A stretch of 64,000 nt of DNA from Chryseobacterium taklimakanense (GCF_900187185.1 NZ_LT906465.1:992001-1056000), one strand, 5' to 3'. Positions 50,635-59,949 are shown, counted from the first letter of the stretch. The notes: generated from the sequence alone by a model not told the origin. Made by a program: numbers and translations.

Positions 50635-52281
50635 TTATTTTTCAAGGAGTTCAACAATCGGCTGGCCGATGTTTCCGCTTGGATTTTCAATTTTAAGAAT
50701 TTGTGCAAGGGTTGGCGCAATATCGGTCATGTGATATGGTTTCGCACTTTCCCCTTTTCTGATGCCTTTACCCATAAAAATTAACGGTATATGAGCATCG
50801 TAAGAATTCCAGACGCTGTGGGTGGTTCCTTTTTTTGCATAAGTCGGCAACATACTGTCGTGTGAAATAATCTGGATATCGCCGCTTCTCTGCCAGTTGT
50901 ACCCGTTGATTACCCTCGTCTTGATCGGCTCAGGAATCGGAGCTTCAGCAAGTTCCTTCAAATCTACGGCGTAAAGCACTCTTTTATCTTTATTAAGTTT
51001 TTCCAGCAGGTATTCTTTGATGTCATTCTCTTTTAGATTTTTCTCTGCAAGCAGTTTTTGGTTCAGATAAATTTGGTAATTATCAATGGCCCAAATCATT
51101 TTATCATAGCCAAATTTGGTTTTAAGGTCTTCCTGAAGGGATTTTTCCAAATCTTCATCGAAGAAGCCGGTCACCATTTTATTTTCTTTCATATAGCCTT
51201 CAGCGTGAGCTGCCCCGTGATCAGCGGTAAGGAAAACCAGATAATTTCCTTTCCCCACCTGTGCATCCAGCTTTTTAAAAAAAGTTTCGAGATCTCTATC
51301 CAATCTAATGTAAGTGTCCTGAATTTCTATGGAGTTTGGTCCAAATGCGTGTCCCACATAGTCAGTTGAAGCTAAATTCACGACAAGGAAATCTGTATCC
51401 GTATTTCTGCCCAAGTTGTAACCGTCGATGGCAGCTTCGGCAGCTCTCAAAGTCAAAGAATTACCAAAAGGCGTCGTTCTGATTACTCCTTTTTTCTTAT
51501 CGTAATCTGATGCGAGATTTTTATACGGGAAAGTCGGCGTCGCTGCACTTCCCAAAAGCTGTTCCCAGGCTACATTGTCTGCGGAACTTTCGATATATTC
51601 GCGGATTGGTTTTGCGGTGTCCCAACCTCCCGAAACAAGCTGCTTACCAACTTCCTGATCATTGAAACGCTTCAGCCAATCCGGAAGATCATTCATATAA
51701 TAAGTACTGGTCACGAAATTTCCTGTGCCTTCATCAAACCAAAATGCTCCTGTAGGATTATGTCCTGCCGGCAGGATAGAGGCACGGTCCTTCAAAGAAA
51801 CGCCAACCACTTTTGAACGGAAATTGGTCGCCATTCGCAACTGGTCTGTTATGGTGGTGCTCCAAAGATTTTTTGGTGAATGTGCGCCAATTTTCTCTGA
51901 AGAAGAACCCACACCTTTAACAGAATTATCTGTGGTACAATATACATTTTCGCCGGTTTCGCGGTCGGTCCAGTCGTTTCCCGCTATACCGTTAATAGAG
52001 GGGACAGAGCCGGTATAAACTGAAGTATGGCCAAGAGCGGTAACCGTCGGCACATAATCGATCATTACATTATTAAAGTTATACCCTTCATTCAAAAGCC
52101 TTTTGAAGCCACCGTTACCGTAATGGTTTTCATATTTGTAAAGAAAATCCCACCGCATTTGGTCTACCACCAAACCTACGACCAGCGCCGGGCGTTCGGG
52201 GTGAATATTTTTTTTGCTTTGTGCCGTAATTGTTCCTATAGTAAGAAACGTAAGAACTAAAATCTGAAATTGTCTGAACAT
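50635..52281 (-). CDS. pafA: PafA-type alkaline phosphatase
   Basis: A 548-residue periplasmic phosphomonoesterase with a signal peptide ending around TITAQS. Alignment to Elizabethkingia PafA is register-exact with a +2 offset: nucleophile T81 in PTVTALGHTS (PafA Thr79), N102 in GIAGNDW (Asn100), and K164/R166 in SLKDRAS (Lys162/Arg164). These make it a PafA-like enzyme, which in the model protein is insensitive to phosphate product inhibition. Metal ligands appear in VVDQMRWD and LTADHGAAH. It is divergent from the phoA-like gene, giving paired phosphatases. A TAAATTTG element lies at 52301-52308. Confidence 0.95.
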   Translation of the reverse strand: MFRQFQILVLTFLTIGTITAQSKKNIHPERPALVVGLVVDQMRWDFLYKYENHYGNGGFKRLLNEGYNFNNVMIDYVPTVTALGHTSVYTGSVPSINGIAGNDWTDRETGENVYCTTDNSVKGVGSSSEKIGAHSPKNLWSTTITDQLRMATNFRSKVVGVSLKDRASILPAGHNPTGAFWFDEGTGNFVTSTYYMNDLPDWLKRFNDQEVGKQLVSGGWDTAKPIREYIESSADNVAWEQLLGSAATPTFPYKNLASDYDKKKGVIRTTPFGNSLTLRAAEAAIDGYNLGRNTDTDFLVVNLASTDYVGHAFGPNSIEIQDTYIRLDRDLETFFKKLDAQVGKGNYLVFLTADHGAAHAEGYMKENKMVTGFFDEDLEKSLQEDLKTKFGYDKMIWAIDNYQIYLNQKLLAEKNLKENDIKEYLLEKLNKDKRVLYAVDLKELAEAPIPEPIKTRVINGYNWQRSGDIQIISHDSMLPTYAKKGTTHSVWNSYDAHIPLIFMGKGIRKGESAKPYHMTDIAPTLAQILKIENPSGNIGQPIVELLEK

Positions 52282-52300
52282 TTTAAACGTTGTTTGGGTG

Positions 52301-52308
52301 CAAATTTA
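52301..52308 (-). promoter_or_regulatory. -7 promoter element of pafA
   Basis: TAAATTTG on the minus strand is an exact TAnnTTTG match 19 bases upstream of the pafA start. Confidence 0.5.
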
Positions 52309-52391
52309 AATGAAATTATTGCTGCATTTAAAAAAAAGGGAATTCATCTTCTGTTAATATAGCTTTCTGTACTTTTGAAAAAAAATGAAAT

Positions 52392-53804
52392 ATGAAAAGA
52401 AGAGATTTTCTGAAAGGCGGTTCTCTGGCCACAATTGGCACATTACTACTGAATCCGTTCGGTGCAAAAGCAAACACTATAACTGAAGAATTTAAAGGGA
52501 AAAAAGCGAAAAACATCATCTTTATGGTAAGCGATGGGATGAGTTCAGGAACTTTGAATATGGCGGATTTATACTGCAAAAGGAAGCTTGGGCGACACTC
52601 GCACTGGCTTTCGCTTTATGAAGATTCTCTGGTTAACAGGGGGCTGATGGATATGGCTTCGGCAAGCTCCATTGTTACAGATTCTGCTGCAGCAAGCTCT
52701 TCGTGGGGCGGCGGCGTTCGTGTAAACAACGGAAGTCTGAACGTAAGCCCGAACGGACAGGAAAATATGCCGATTCTTCAAAAATTCAAAAAAGCAGGTA
52801 AGAAAGTAGGCTGTGTAACTACAGTTCCTATTACCCATGCAACACCGGCCGGTTTTTCGGTATTTACCAAAAGCAGAAACTCACAGGAAGAAATTGCAGA
52901 TATCTATGCTGAGCTTGGTTTCGATGTGATGATGGGTGGCGGGCATAAGTATTTTGATGCAGCACAGAGAAAGGATAAAAAGGATATGTATTCTGTTTTC
53001 AGAAACAAAGGATATACGGTGGCAAGAAACAAATCAGAAATGAATGCTGCACCGAAAGGCAAACCGCTTCTGGCAACCTTTGATGAAGACGGACTTCCCT
53101 ATACGGCTGACCACATGAGCAGCAATTTTATGAAAAACAACATCCCAACAATTGCTGAAATGACAGCAAAGGCCATAGACCAGATGAAAAACCATTCAAA
53201 CGGTTTTGTAATGCAGGTAGAAGGCGGAAAGGTAGACTGGGCTGCGCATGCCAACGATATTGCAGGCTTGCTTTACGACCAGCTGGCTTTTGATGATGCC
53301 GTAAAAGTGGCTGTGGATTTCGCTAAAAGGGACGGCAATACACTGGTTGTAATCACCACCGACCATGGAAACGCCAATCCCGGGCTGATTTATGGTAAAT
53401 TTGTGAATGAAAACTTCGACAGCCTCCAGAAATTTAAAAATACCAACGAATGGATTCTGCAGGGCATCAAACCAACCGACAGCATTGCTGCGGTAAAAGA
53501 GCGCATCGAAAAAGCGAACGGCAGCGTAAAAATAACTGATGATCAGGCGAAGGACATCCTTTCTTACTACCAGAAAGCTGAAAAAGAAGACGGCGTATAC
53601 AATCCGAAACATTTACCGTTCCGCACGCTGGCCGAAATTCAGAAATCCTATACTTCTGTGGGATGGATCAGCATGGACCATTCTGCAGATTATACCGAAC
53701 TGGCAATGTACGGTCCGGGAAGCCAGTATATGAAACCGTTTATGAAAAATACGGACATTCACGCATTCTTACTGAAGGCTGCACAGGTGGAAAATAAATT
53801 TTAA
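52392..53804 (+). CDS. Alkaline phosphatase, PhoA-like, Tat-exported
   Basis: A 470-residue alkaline phosphatase. The N-terminus MKRRDFLKGG is a twin-arginine signal followed by a hydrophobic stretch ending near AKAN, so it is folded before export by the Tat pathway. The core shows FMVSDGMS (metal), the nucleophile Ser in TDSAAASSSWGGG, EGGKVDWAAHAND, ITTDHGNANPG and the closing MDHSADYTELAMYGPGS. It is complete. Together with the divergent PafA it suggests organophosphate scavenging at low phosphate. Confidence 0.92.
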   Translation: MKRRDFLKGGSLATIGTLLLNPFGAKANTITEEFKGKKAKNIIFMVSDGMSSGTLNMADLYCKRKLGRHSHWLSLYEDSLVNRGLMDMASASSIVTDSAAASSSWGGGVRVNNGSLNVSPNGQENMPILQKFKKAGKKVGCVTTVPITHATPAGFSVFTKSRNSQEEIADIYAELGFDVMMGGGHKYFDAAQRKDKKDMYSVFRNKGYTVARNKSEMNAAPKGKPLLATFDEDGLPYTADHMSSNFMKNNIPTIAEMTAKAIDQMKNHSNGFVMQVEGGKVDWAAHANDIAGLLYDQLAFDDAVKVAVDFAKRDGNTLVVITTDHGNANPGLIYGKFVNENFDSLQKFKNTNEWILQGIKPTDSIAAVKERIEKANGSVKITDDQAKDILSYYQKAEKEDGVYNPKHLPFRTLAEIQKSYTSVGWISMDHSADYTELAMYGPGSQYMKPFMKNTDIHAFLLKAAQVENKF

Positions 53805-53823
53805 GAATACTATAAAGCCGCAA

Positions 53824-53850
53824 AAAGCCCGAAAAAATTCGGGCTTTGTT
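53824..53850. terminator. Terminator between phoA-like gene and mdh
   Basis: AAAGCCCGAA (53824-53833) and TTCGGGCTTT (53838-53847) form a perfect 10-bp stem with a tetraloop, shared by the two convergent genes. Confidence 0.75.
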
Positions 53851-53867
53851 GTTTATATTAAAAGAAA

Positions 53868-54794
53868 TTAAAATTTCAAATCACCGTTTACTTCTCTTAC
53901 AGCGTTTGCAGCTTCCTCGAATTTTGCTTTTTCAGCATCATTCAACGGCACGTCAACGATTTTTTCAACACCGTTCCTGCCGATGATGGCCGGTACGCCA
54001 AGGCAAATATCGGTCTGTCCGTACTCACCTTCAAGCATCAGTGAACAAGGAATCATTTTTTTCTGGTCGCAAGCAATTGCCTGTACCATTACTGAAACTG
54101 CTGCACCCGGTGCATACCAGGCTGAAGTTCCTAAAAGTTTGGTTAAAGTAGCTCCGCCAACTTTAGTTTCTTCGATCACGTAGTTTTGTTTAGCTTCATC
54201 CAGGAATTCAGTTACCGGAACACCGTTTCTCGTGGCTTTGCTCATCAGCGGAAGCATTCCCGTATCGGAGTGTGCTGCGATCACCATACCGTCCACATCA
54301 GAGATTGGAGCTTCAAGGGCTTCAGCCAGTCTGTACTTGAAACGTGCACTGTCTAATGCACCGCCCATACCGATAATTTTGTTTTTCGGCAATCCTGAAG
54401 TTTTGTGAACCAGATAAGCCATCGTATCCATAGGATTGGAAACCACGATGATGATTACGTTGGGTGAATGTTTTACCAAATTGGCAGTTACATCTTTTAC
54501 GATACCTGCATTGATGCCGATGAGTTCCTCACGGGTCATTCCCGGTTTTCTCGGGATTCCGGAAGTGATAACGGCAACATCAGAGCCAGCTGTTTTGCTG
54601 TAATCTCCGGTTGTCCCGGTAATTTTGGTATCGAATCCGTTCAGGGATGCGGTTTGCATCAAATCCATCGCTTTACCTTCGGCAAAACCTTCCTTGATGT
54701 CGACTAACACAACTTCTGAACAGAAATTTTTCATTGCAATGTACTCAGCACAACTGGCACCTACTGCTCCTGCTCCTACTACGGTAACTTTCAT
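53868..54794 (-). CDS. mdh: Malate dehydrogenase
   Basis: A 308-residue NAD-dependent dehydrogenase of the LDH-like MDH type. The Rossmann GAGAVGASCAEYIA is at residues 7-20, the substrate loop SGIPRKPGMTREELI carries the arginines, VVSNPMDTM follows, and the catalytic His is in AAHSDTGMLPL. It oxidises malate to oxaloacetate in the TCA cycle. A good promoter (TTG, 19 bases, TAAATTTG) lies 80 bases upstream on the minus strand. Confidence 0.95.
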   Translation of the reverse strand: MKVTVVGAGAVGASCAEYIAMKNFCSEVVLVDIKEGFAEGKAMDLMQTASLNGFDTKITGTTGDYSKTAGSDVAVITSGIPRKPGMTREELIGINAGIVKDVTANLVKHSPNVIIIVVSNPMDTMAYLVHKTSGLPKNKIIGMGGALDSARFKYRLAEALEAPISDVDGMVIAAHSDTGMLPLMSKATRNGVPVTEFLDEAKQNYVIEETKVGGATLTKLLGTSAWYAPGAAVSVMVQAIACDQKKMIPCSLMLEGEYGQTDICLGVPAIIGRNGVEKIVDVPLNDAEKAKFEEAANAVREVNGDLKF

Positions 54795-54875
54795 AATACT
54801 TATTTATTTTTAAATTAAATTATCCGGTTTTAAGTCTAATTTTCACCTTTAAAAGATGCTGAAATTAATGACCTT

Positions 54876-54905
54876 CAAATTTACGAATTATTGAAAGTTT
54901 GGCAA
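54876..54905 (-). promoter_or_regulatory. Complete promoter of mdh (-33 TTG and -7)
   Basis: On the minus strand TTG (54905-54903) is followed by 19 bases and TAAATTTG (54883-54876), the textbook Bacteroidetes layout, giving a leader of about 75 bases. Confidence 0.65.
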
Positions 54906-55152
54906 AAGAAAACCACAACGCTTTTCACTTTGAGGCTCTTGATTACTATTTCTTCCCCGAATTAAATACGGTTATAAAATTATACCTTCGAAAAGTTTTG
55001 ATTTCCCTTTTAAATTCTAGATCAAAAAAAATTCTAAAATAATGGCTGAAACCGTTAAGAAGGTAAAAAAAAACTTAAGATTTCAAAAAAATTCAGTTTC
55101 GCGGAATTATTCTTGCTGCCTAATTGCGGTAAAACAATAAAATTTTAAAAAA
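54906..55152. other. Divergent intergenic region between mdh and TPR gene
   Basis: Apart from the mdh promoter I see no gene here. A short open frame starting at about 55041 (MAETVKKVKKNLRF...) has low-complexity Lys-rich composition and no support. Confidence 0.5.
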
Positions 55153-55722
55153 ATGAAATTTGAAATGTTAGCAAACACGAAAAGAGTATTAATGGCTGCA
55201 GCGTTCTTCGGAACGGTTTCTTTGGCATCTGCACAAACAGACAAAAAAGAAACAGCAGCAAAAGCAGAAACGGCGGTAACAACACAAGTTGCAGTGCAAA
55301 CAACCCCTGAAATTGAGGGTTTGAAAAAGCAGGTTGCAGCAAATCCTAAAGATGCAGAAGCTTTGTCTAAACTGGCGGTAGCTTACCAAAATGCATCCGA
55401 TTGGAATAATTCATTACAAACTTGGTTACAAATCTCAACACTGTTGCCAGAATGGGCTCCAGCTTATTACAGCCAGGGAATTGCCTACCAAAATCTGAAA
55501 AATAACGAAAGTGCCAAAGCGGCTTACGAAAAGTATGTTACCATGGTAAAACCTGAAGAAGTGGAAGCAAACAAAAAGAATTTGGCTTATGCACATTTCT
55601 TTATTGCGTACGCTTTGTTTGAAACTGATAAAAATGCTGCAAAAACGCACATTGCAAAATCTTTACAGTATGATCCAGGTAACACAGACGCTCAAAATCT
55701 GAGCCAATCATTGAACGGATAA
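55153..55722 (+). CDS. Secreted tetratricopeptide-repeat protein
   Basis: A 189-residue exported protein. The signal peptide runs to about SLASAQ (residue 25), followed by a Lys/Ala/Thr-rich linker (26-55) and then three TPR-like helix pairs (residues ~56-185: AANPKDAEALSKLAVAYQNA, PAYYSQGIAYQNLKNNESAK, AHFFIAYALFETDKNAAKTH). TPRs bind partner proteins; no specific partner is suggested. The long 5' AT-rich leader lacks a clear promoter. Confidence 0.82.
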   Translation: MKFEMLANTKRVLMAAAFFGTVSLASAQTDKKETAAKAETAVTTQVAVQTTPEIEGLKKQVAANPKDAEALSKLAVAYQNASDWNNSLQTWLQISTLLPEWAPAYYSQGIAYQNLKNNESAKAAYEKYVTMVKPEEVEANKKNLAYAHFFIAYALFETDKNAAKTHIAKSLQYDPGNTDAQNLSQSLNG

Positions 55723-55743
55723 AACATCGTGTAATAATAAGTG

Positions 55744-55776
55744 AAAGGCTGCTTTAGAAAAGGCAGTCTTTATTAT
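55744..55776 (+). terminator. Terminator after TPR gene
   Basis: AAAGGCTGC (55744-55752) pairs with GCAGTCTTT (55763-55771) with one wobble, followed by T-rich sequence. Confidence 0.6.
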
Positions 55777-55881
55777 TTTACGATGAATTAAATTACTAAA
55801 ATCAATGTAATTTTGAGCCAGGAAAATATTTATTTTAAGAATTTTGTACCCATAAAATATTACTTTTTCTAAAAGAAGCAA

Positions 55882-56880
55882 ATGAAACTCTCCATACTCG
55901 ACCAGGGACCCATTTCACAGGGGCAAACTCCGCAGAAAGCTTTAGAAAACATGCGCGTAGCCGTAAAATTTGCGGATAAACTGGGTTACCACCGTTTCTG
56001 GTTTGCCGAACACCACAATACAGAAGGTTTCGCCAGTTCGGCGCCTGAAATTTCGATTGCGCATCTTGCCGGGCAAACCGAAAGAATCCGGTTGGGTTCC
56101 GGTGGCACGATGATGATGCATTATTCTCCTTACAAAATGGCGGAGACTTTCAAAACTTTATCCGCCTATTCCCCGGGCAGAATTGATTTTGGTGCAGGAC
56201 GCGCTCCGGGCGGCGACGGAAAATCCATTTTGGCTTTATCTGAAGGCAAAGACACACGTTTTCAGGATCTTTATAAAAAACTTTCGGAAACTTTACATTT
56301 AATGAACGATGAAAACGGTGAGGATTATTTCAACCAGAATGTGGTCGCCAATCCTACAGAAATTATCCTGCCCGAGGTTTTTCTGCTGGGTTCCACGGGA
56401 AACAGTGCTTTGGAAGCCGGAAAAATGGGTTTGAGTTACGCTTATGTCCAGTTTTTTACCGGAACTATCGACCGGGATATTTTTGAGGTTTACCGCGAAA
56501 ATTTTGAACCTTCAGCTTTTCAAAAAGAATCGAATGTATTAGCGTGCTATATGGTAACCGTTCCTGAAACGCATGAAGAAGCCGAATTTCAGGCGCTTTC
56601 TTCCGATATTGCCCGTATGCAGCTCCACACCGGACAGCGCATCCGCAGAATGTCACCCGAAGATGCACAGACTTATCCTCTAAGTGATGCAGAACGGCTT
56701 TTTATTGAGCAGAATAAAAAATGGCACATCCGCGGAGAAATCAATGAGGTGGTTGATTATCTTAAAAATGAACAGCAAATGCACCGGTTTGACGAACTGA
56801 TGATCTGCACCATTCCATTTGCGCAGGATTTCAAACTGAAAGAATATGAAATGCTGGCGAAAGGATTCGGACTGATTTAA
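55882..56880 (+). CDS. Luciferase-like flavin-dependent monooxygenase
   Basis: A 332-residue FMN-dependent LLM-class oxidoreductase. It opens LSILDQGPISQGQTPQKALE and contains FAEHHNTEGFASSAPEI and RIDFGAGRAPGGD, which are conserved in group 1 bacterial luciferase-like oxidoreductases. It probably oxidises a small organic substrate with reduced flavin supplied by another enzyme. Its last four bases overlap the stop of the convergent macrodomain-like gene, so there is no room for a terminator. Confidence 0.9.
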   Translation: MKLSILDQGPISQGQTPQKALENMRVAVKFADKLGYHRFWFAEHHNTEGFASSAPEISIAHLAGQTERIRLGSGGTMMMHYSPYKMAETFKTLSAYSPGRIDFGAGRAPGGDGKSILALSEGKDTRFQDLYKKLSETLHLMNDENGEDYFNQNVVANPTEIILPEVFLLGSTGNSALEAGKMGLSYAYVQFFTGTIDRDIFEVYRENFEPSAFQKESNVLACYMVTVPETHEEAEFQALSSDIARMQLHTGQRIRRMSPEDAQTYPLSDAERLFIEQNKKWHIRGEINEVVDYLKNEQQMHRFDELMICTIPFAQDFKLKEYEMLAKGFGLI

Positions 56881-57875
56881 AAACAATTATGACACTGGAT
56901 AAAACCGGCAACGTTGGAATCTGATTTTCCGTAACTTACAATTCTTACATCCAAAGGAACATTTCTGAACTTTTCCACTGAAATCCTGATGGCATCCAGA
57001 ATCCAAGATACTTCATTGCCAAAAACCCCACCGCCCACCAGCGTTAGAAACAGCCTTGGTGAACCGCCTTTTTGAAGGTTTTTAACTGCGGCATAGAACG
57101 TTGACTCATAAGAGGCCTCCAGAATTAAGCGGGCAAAATTTTCCCAAATACGCCCCTGAACCATGGAATGATAGCCCACCGGTAAAGCAGAGCAGTAAAC
57201 CTGGGTAACCGTTTGGCCGGAAGTCGCAGTGGTGACTTCTGTGTTCCACTGAATCCCAACTTTTAAACGGGCTTTAAGGTCTTCCCATTCCCCTTTCGCA
57301 AGGCCGGAAAGTTTTTCATTGATATAGCTGAGTCCTTCCTCAGAAAACATGGCATAACCGTTTTTCATTTTCCAAAGGTTAAGTTTTTCATTTTCAAAAA
57401 ACTGTCCGATACCAGAAAGACAGTCTATTTGGTTGGCTGCCGTTTGGCCGGTTTTGCCGTTTACCTGCGCAAAATAATTTCTAAAAACTGTTCCTGCACC
57501 GCAACTCACCGCACATGCAGGCCCTTGCGTCCGGTCATTTTCATAAATATCCACACCGCTTTCAGGGGTAACGCCCGGGTGAACCATTTCCAAAAGGTTA
57601 AACTGTGAGGCCGCCTGAAAAACTGCATTGTTGTTTTCTTCATCCTTATGCAGCGACGCCACATCGCCAACCGTTTCAGAAATTTTGATATTTTCCCGGT
57701 AGTTTTCAAGGTTAATCCCGCTCCTTAAATCCTTAAGAGCAGGAACTTCAAGAAACCCGCAACGGTATTTTTTACCATTGACGAGGGAAGTCATAAACGC
57801 TCCTTCAACAGATATATTTTTCTGTACATTCTCATGGGAAATTTCGTCGAAGCCCATTAACTGCCTAAACCACAT
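56877..57875 (-). CDS. Uncharacterised protein, macrodomain-like
   Basis: A 332-residue protein I recognise only as a conserved orphan family. Two segments resemble ADP-ribose-binding macrodomain/PARG elements: FQAASQFNLLEM with TQGPACAVSCGAGTVFRNYF in the middle, and RLFLTLVGGGVFGNEVSWIL followed by IRISVEKFRNVPLDVRIVSY near the C-terminus. The GGGVFGN plus an adjacent helix parallels the macrodomain phosphate-binding loop. No signal peptide or membrane segment. It overlaps the flavin monooxygenase by four bases tail to tail. ADP-ribose activity is a hypothesis that needs structural comparison. Confidence 0.55.
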   Translation of the reverse strand: MWFRQLMGFDEISHENVQKNISVEGAFMTSLVNGKKYRCGFLEVPALKDLRSGINLENYRENIKISETVGDVASLHKDEENNNAVFQAASQFNLLEMVHPGVTPESGVDIYENDRTQGPACAVSCGAGTVFRNYFAQVNGKTGQTAANQIDCLSGIGQFFENEKLNLWKMKNGYAMFSEEGLSYINEKLSGLAKGEWEDLKARLKVGIQWNTEVTTATSGQTVTQVYCSALPVGYHSMVQGRIWENFARLILEASYESTFYAAVKNLQKGGSPRLFLTLVGGGVFGNEVSWILDAIRISVEKFRNVPLDVRIVSYGKSDSNVAGFIQCHNCF

Positions 57876-57899
57876 GGATGATTATTTCGTTAAAAATAC

Positions 57900-57923
57900 A
57901 AAAAATCCCCACCAAAGTGGGGA
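57900..57923 (-). terminator. Terminator of the 58.1 kb gene
   Basis: On the minus strand TCCCCAC pairs with GTGGGGA around a tetraloop and is followed by a T-run (A-run 57897-57905 on plus). It ends the minus-strand gene at 58103-58693. Confidence 0.7.
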
Positions 57924-58102
57924 CTTCCAATATTTGATGATTCTTCACAAGAATCTGTCATTCAACCCAGAATTATTTTACTTCTTCAAAAATAACGATA
58001 TATGAAAATCAATTAGTTACAAAGTCATGGTACAAATATGGAATAGAAAATGAGACCTTGCACATTGTCTTCTGTCGAAATTTTCATTTAAAAATACGCG
58101 AA

Positions 58103-58693
58103 TTAATATTCTCTTTTTAGTTGCCGCATTTTTTCGAGTAATATGCTGCGAAGTTCACGGTCATCTTCTTTAAGAAGTAATTTCTGAATTTCAATAAACT
58201 TCCCGCTGGCTTCTGTAAATTTTTTGTCGCTTGCAAGTACAGCCAGCCATTCCGAAAAATGGGCAAACTGTTTTTGATTACTGCTATATGAAAAATCATC
58301 CAGATATTCTGGAACGTCAATATTTGAGGATTGGTATTTCTCCATAGGAATCACCGGTCGGCCAAAAAATTTATCCAGAATATAGGTATTGGAACAAAAT
58401 GCCATGAAAATCATTTTCTCCGCTCTTTCTATTTTGTTGGCTTTGAAAAGAATAATCGCCAGCTCAAAAAGAAAATCTGGAAAGCCAGAATCGTCGGGGA
58501 AATTTTTATAAAACCAGTTAATGTATTGCAATCCACCCGTCCAATCTTCAAGTTTTATGTAATATTGTGGCGGTAAATATCTGCGTCCGCTACTGTCATC
58601 ATAAAAACCTCCCCAGCGTCTTTTGTCTGCTGCCAAAGCCGCTTTAATCTTTTTGATTTTTAACTGTAGTTTCTCTGCCTGTTTTTCTGTCAT
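58103..58693 (-). CDS. Uncharacterised soluble protein
   Basis: A 196-residue protein with no family I can name. It is Lys/Glu-rich and helical: an N-terminal coiled segment (KQAEKLQLKIKKIKAALAAD), an aromatic-rich middle (KLEDWTGGLQYINWFYKNFPDD), then paired helices (FLFELAIILFKANKIERAEKMI and FSEWLAVLASDKKFTEASGK) that look TPR-like. No signal peptide. It is divergent from the Fic gene across a 126-base region containing a large palindrome, so both could share a regulator. Confidence 0.7.
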   Translation of the reverse strand: MTEKQAEKLQLKIKKIKAALAADKRRWGGFYDDSSGRRYLPPQYYIKLEDWTGGLQYINWFYKNFPDDSGFPDFLFELAIILFKANKIERAEKMIFMAFCSNTYILDKFFGRPVIPMEKYQSSNIDVPEYLDDFSYSSNQKQFAHFSEWLAVLASDKKFTEASGKFIEIQKLLLKEDDRELRSILLEKMRQLKREY

Positions 58694-58753
58694 CTGAAAT
58701 CCTCTTATGAAAGTAAAACTACAAATTACAACGATAAAAAATTCAAAACAACA

Positions 58754-58806
58754 TTATCGGCAAAAGTTGATTTTTAAGTAAGAAATTATCGTATTTTTGC
58801 CGATAA
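58754..58806. promoter_or_regulatory. Operator-like palindrome over the fic promoter
   Basis: TTATCGGCAAAA (58754-58765) and TTTTGCCGATAA (58795-58806) are perfect 12-bp inverted arms. A further TTATCG half-site lies at 58786, 32 bases after the first. The right arm overlaps an exact TAnnTTTG -7 element (TATTTTTG, 58792-58799); TTG at 58767-58769 could be -33. The Fic protein's own N-terminal helix-turn-helix is an obvious candidate binder. Confidence 0.7.
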
Positions 58807-58819
58807 CGGCATTGTAAAT

Positions 58820-59710
58820 ATGAAATACATTTCAGTAAGCGAGTTTGCGAAAAAGTGGAATATCCCTGAGAGAACGGTGCGGAATTATTGCGCTACCGGA
58901 AAAATTACTGGTGCTTTTATAACAGGTAAAACTTGGAATATTCCTGAAGATTATGTTTTTACTGAAAAAGAAAGTTCTAAAAAATTCAGTAAAAATGTTC
59001 TTCTAAACTACCTTAAGGAACAGAAAGATATGAAGCTGAAAGGTGGAATTTACCACCGAACGCAGATTGACCTCACCTATAATTCCAACCGGATCGAAGG
59101 CAGCAAACTGACCGAAGACCAGACCCGCTTCATTTTTGAAACCAATACTATTGGCATTACTAAGGAAACTGTGAATGTGGACGATATTATTGAGACCACC
59201 AATCACTTCCGTTGTATAGATTTAATCATTGATAAAGCCAACCGAAAACTTACGGAGACCCTCATTAAAGAACTTCACTTTTTGTTGAAATCCGGTACTT
59301 CTGACAGCCGTAAGGATTGGTTCAATACCGGAGAATATAAAAAGCTTCCCAACGAAGTAGGCGGAAACGAAACTTGTGCGCCCGAAAATGTGGCTTCGGA
59401 AATGAAGAAACTTCTCCAAAATTATAACTCAATCGAAAATAAAACTTTTGAAGACATTATAGATTTCCATTATCAGTTTGAAATTATTCATCCATTTCAG
59501 GACGGCAACGGCCGTGTTGGGCGCTTGATTATGTTCAAAGAATGCCTTGCCAATAACATTGTTCCGTTTATCATTGAAGACGATCTGAAACAGTTCTATT
59601 ACAGAGGTTTGCAGCAATGGCCGAACGTGAAAGAATATTTACTTGATACCTGTCTAACCGCACAGGATCACTATAAAAGTATTTTGGATTATTTTAGGAT
59701 TGTGTATTGA
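58820..59710 (+). CDS. Fic-family AMP-transferase with N-terminal HTH and self-inhibitory motif
   Basis: A 296-residue Fic protein. Residues ~1-50 form a MerR-like helix-turn-helix (VSEFAKKWNIPERTVRNYCATGKI). The catalytic Fic motif HPFQDGNGRVGR starts at H224 with all key residues. An inhibitory S/TxxxE(G/N) motif is present as SNRIEG (S89, E93, G94), which marks a class II Fic whose N-terminal helix blocks ATP until displaced. It would transfer AMP to hydroxyls on target proteins. The palindrome over its promoter suggests autoregulation through its HTH. No separate antitoxin is encoded, consistent with the built-in inhibitor. Confidence 0.93.
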   Translation: MKYISVSEFAKKWNIPERTVRNYCATGKITGAFITGKTWNIPEDYVFTEKESSKKFSKNVLLNYLKEQKDMKLKGGIYHRTQIDLTYNSNRIEGSKLTEDQTRFIFETNTIGITKETVNVDDIIETTNHFRCIDLIIDKANRKLTETLIKELHFLLKSGTSDSRKDWFNTGEYKKLPNEVGGNETCAPENVASEMKKLLQNYNSIENKTFEDIIDFHYQFEIIHPFQDGNGRVGRLIMFKECLANNIVPFIIEDDLKQFYYRGLQQWPNVKEYLLDTCLTAQDHYKSILDYFRIVY

Positions 59711-59949
59711 GAATATATATCAAAATATCCTTTTGCGTCTAGATTTTTAGTGAAATTGAACATGCAAAATAAGCAGCTAGATAACGGAAGAGTACAGGTA
59801 AAACTGAACAAATCTGTAAGCCACAAGTTCTGTCGTCAAATAAATTAGATTCAACAAGATTTTTTTCTGAGAACAATCTTACCGGACGAATATCAGTTCC
59901 AACTTAAAATCCTTTCAGTTTTTGGGTCGTGGCGAGGGTTTTGATGTAA
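59711..59949. other. Intergenic region without a supported gene
   Basis: This stretch between fic and the membrane protein of the ATP-grasp operon holds no gene I can support and no clear terminator for either neighbour. It marks a shift from ordinary coding DNA to a visibly more AT-rich accessory region. Confidence 0.5.

Noticed and set aside
55041-55137. Short Lys-rich open frame before the TPR gene
   Set aside because: Low complexity, no homology pattern, lies in a regulatory gap.
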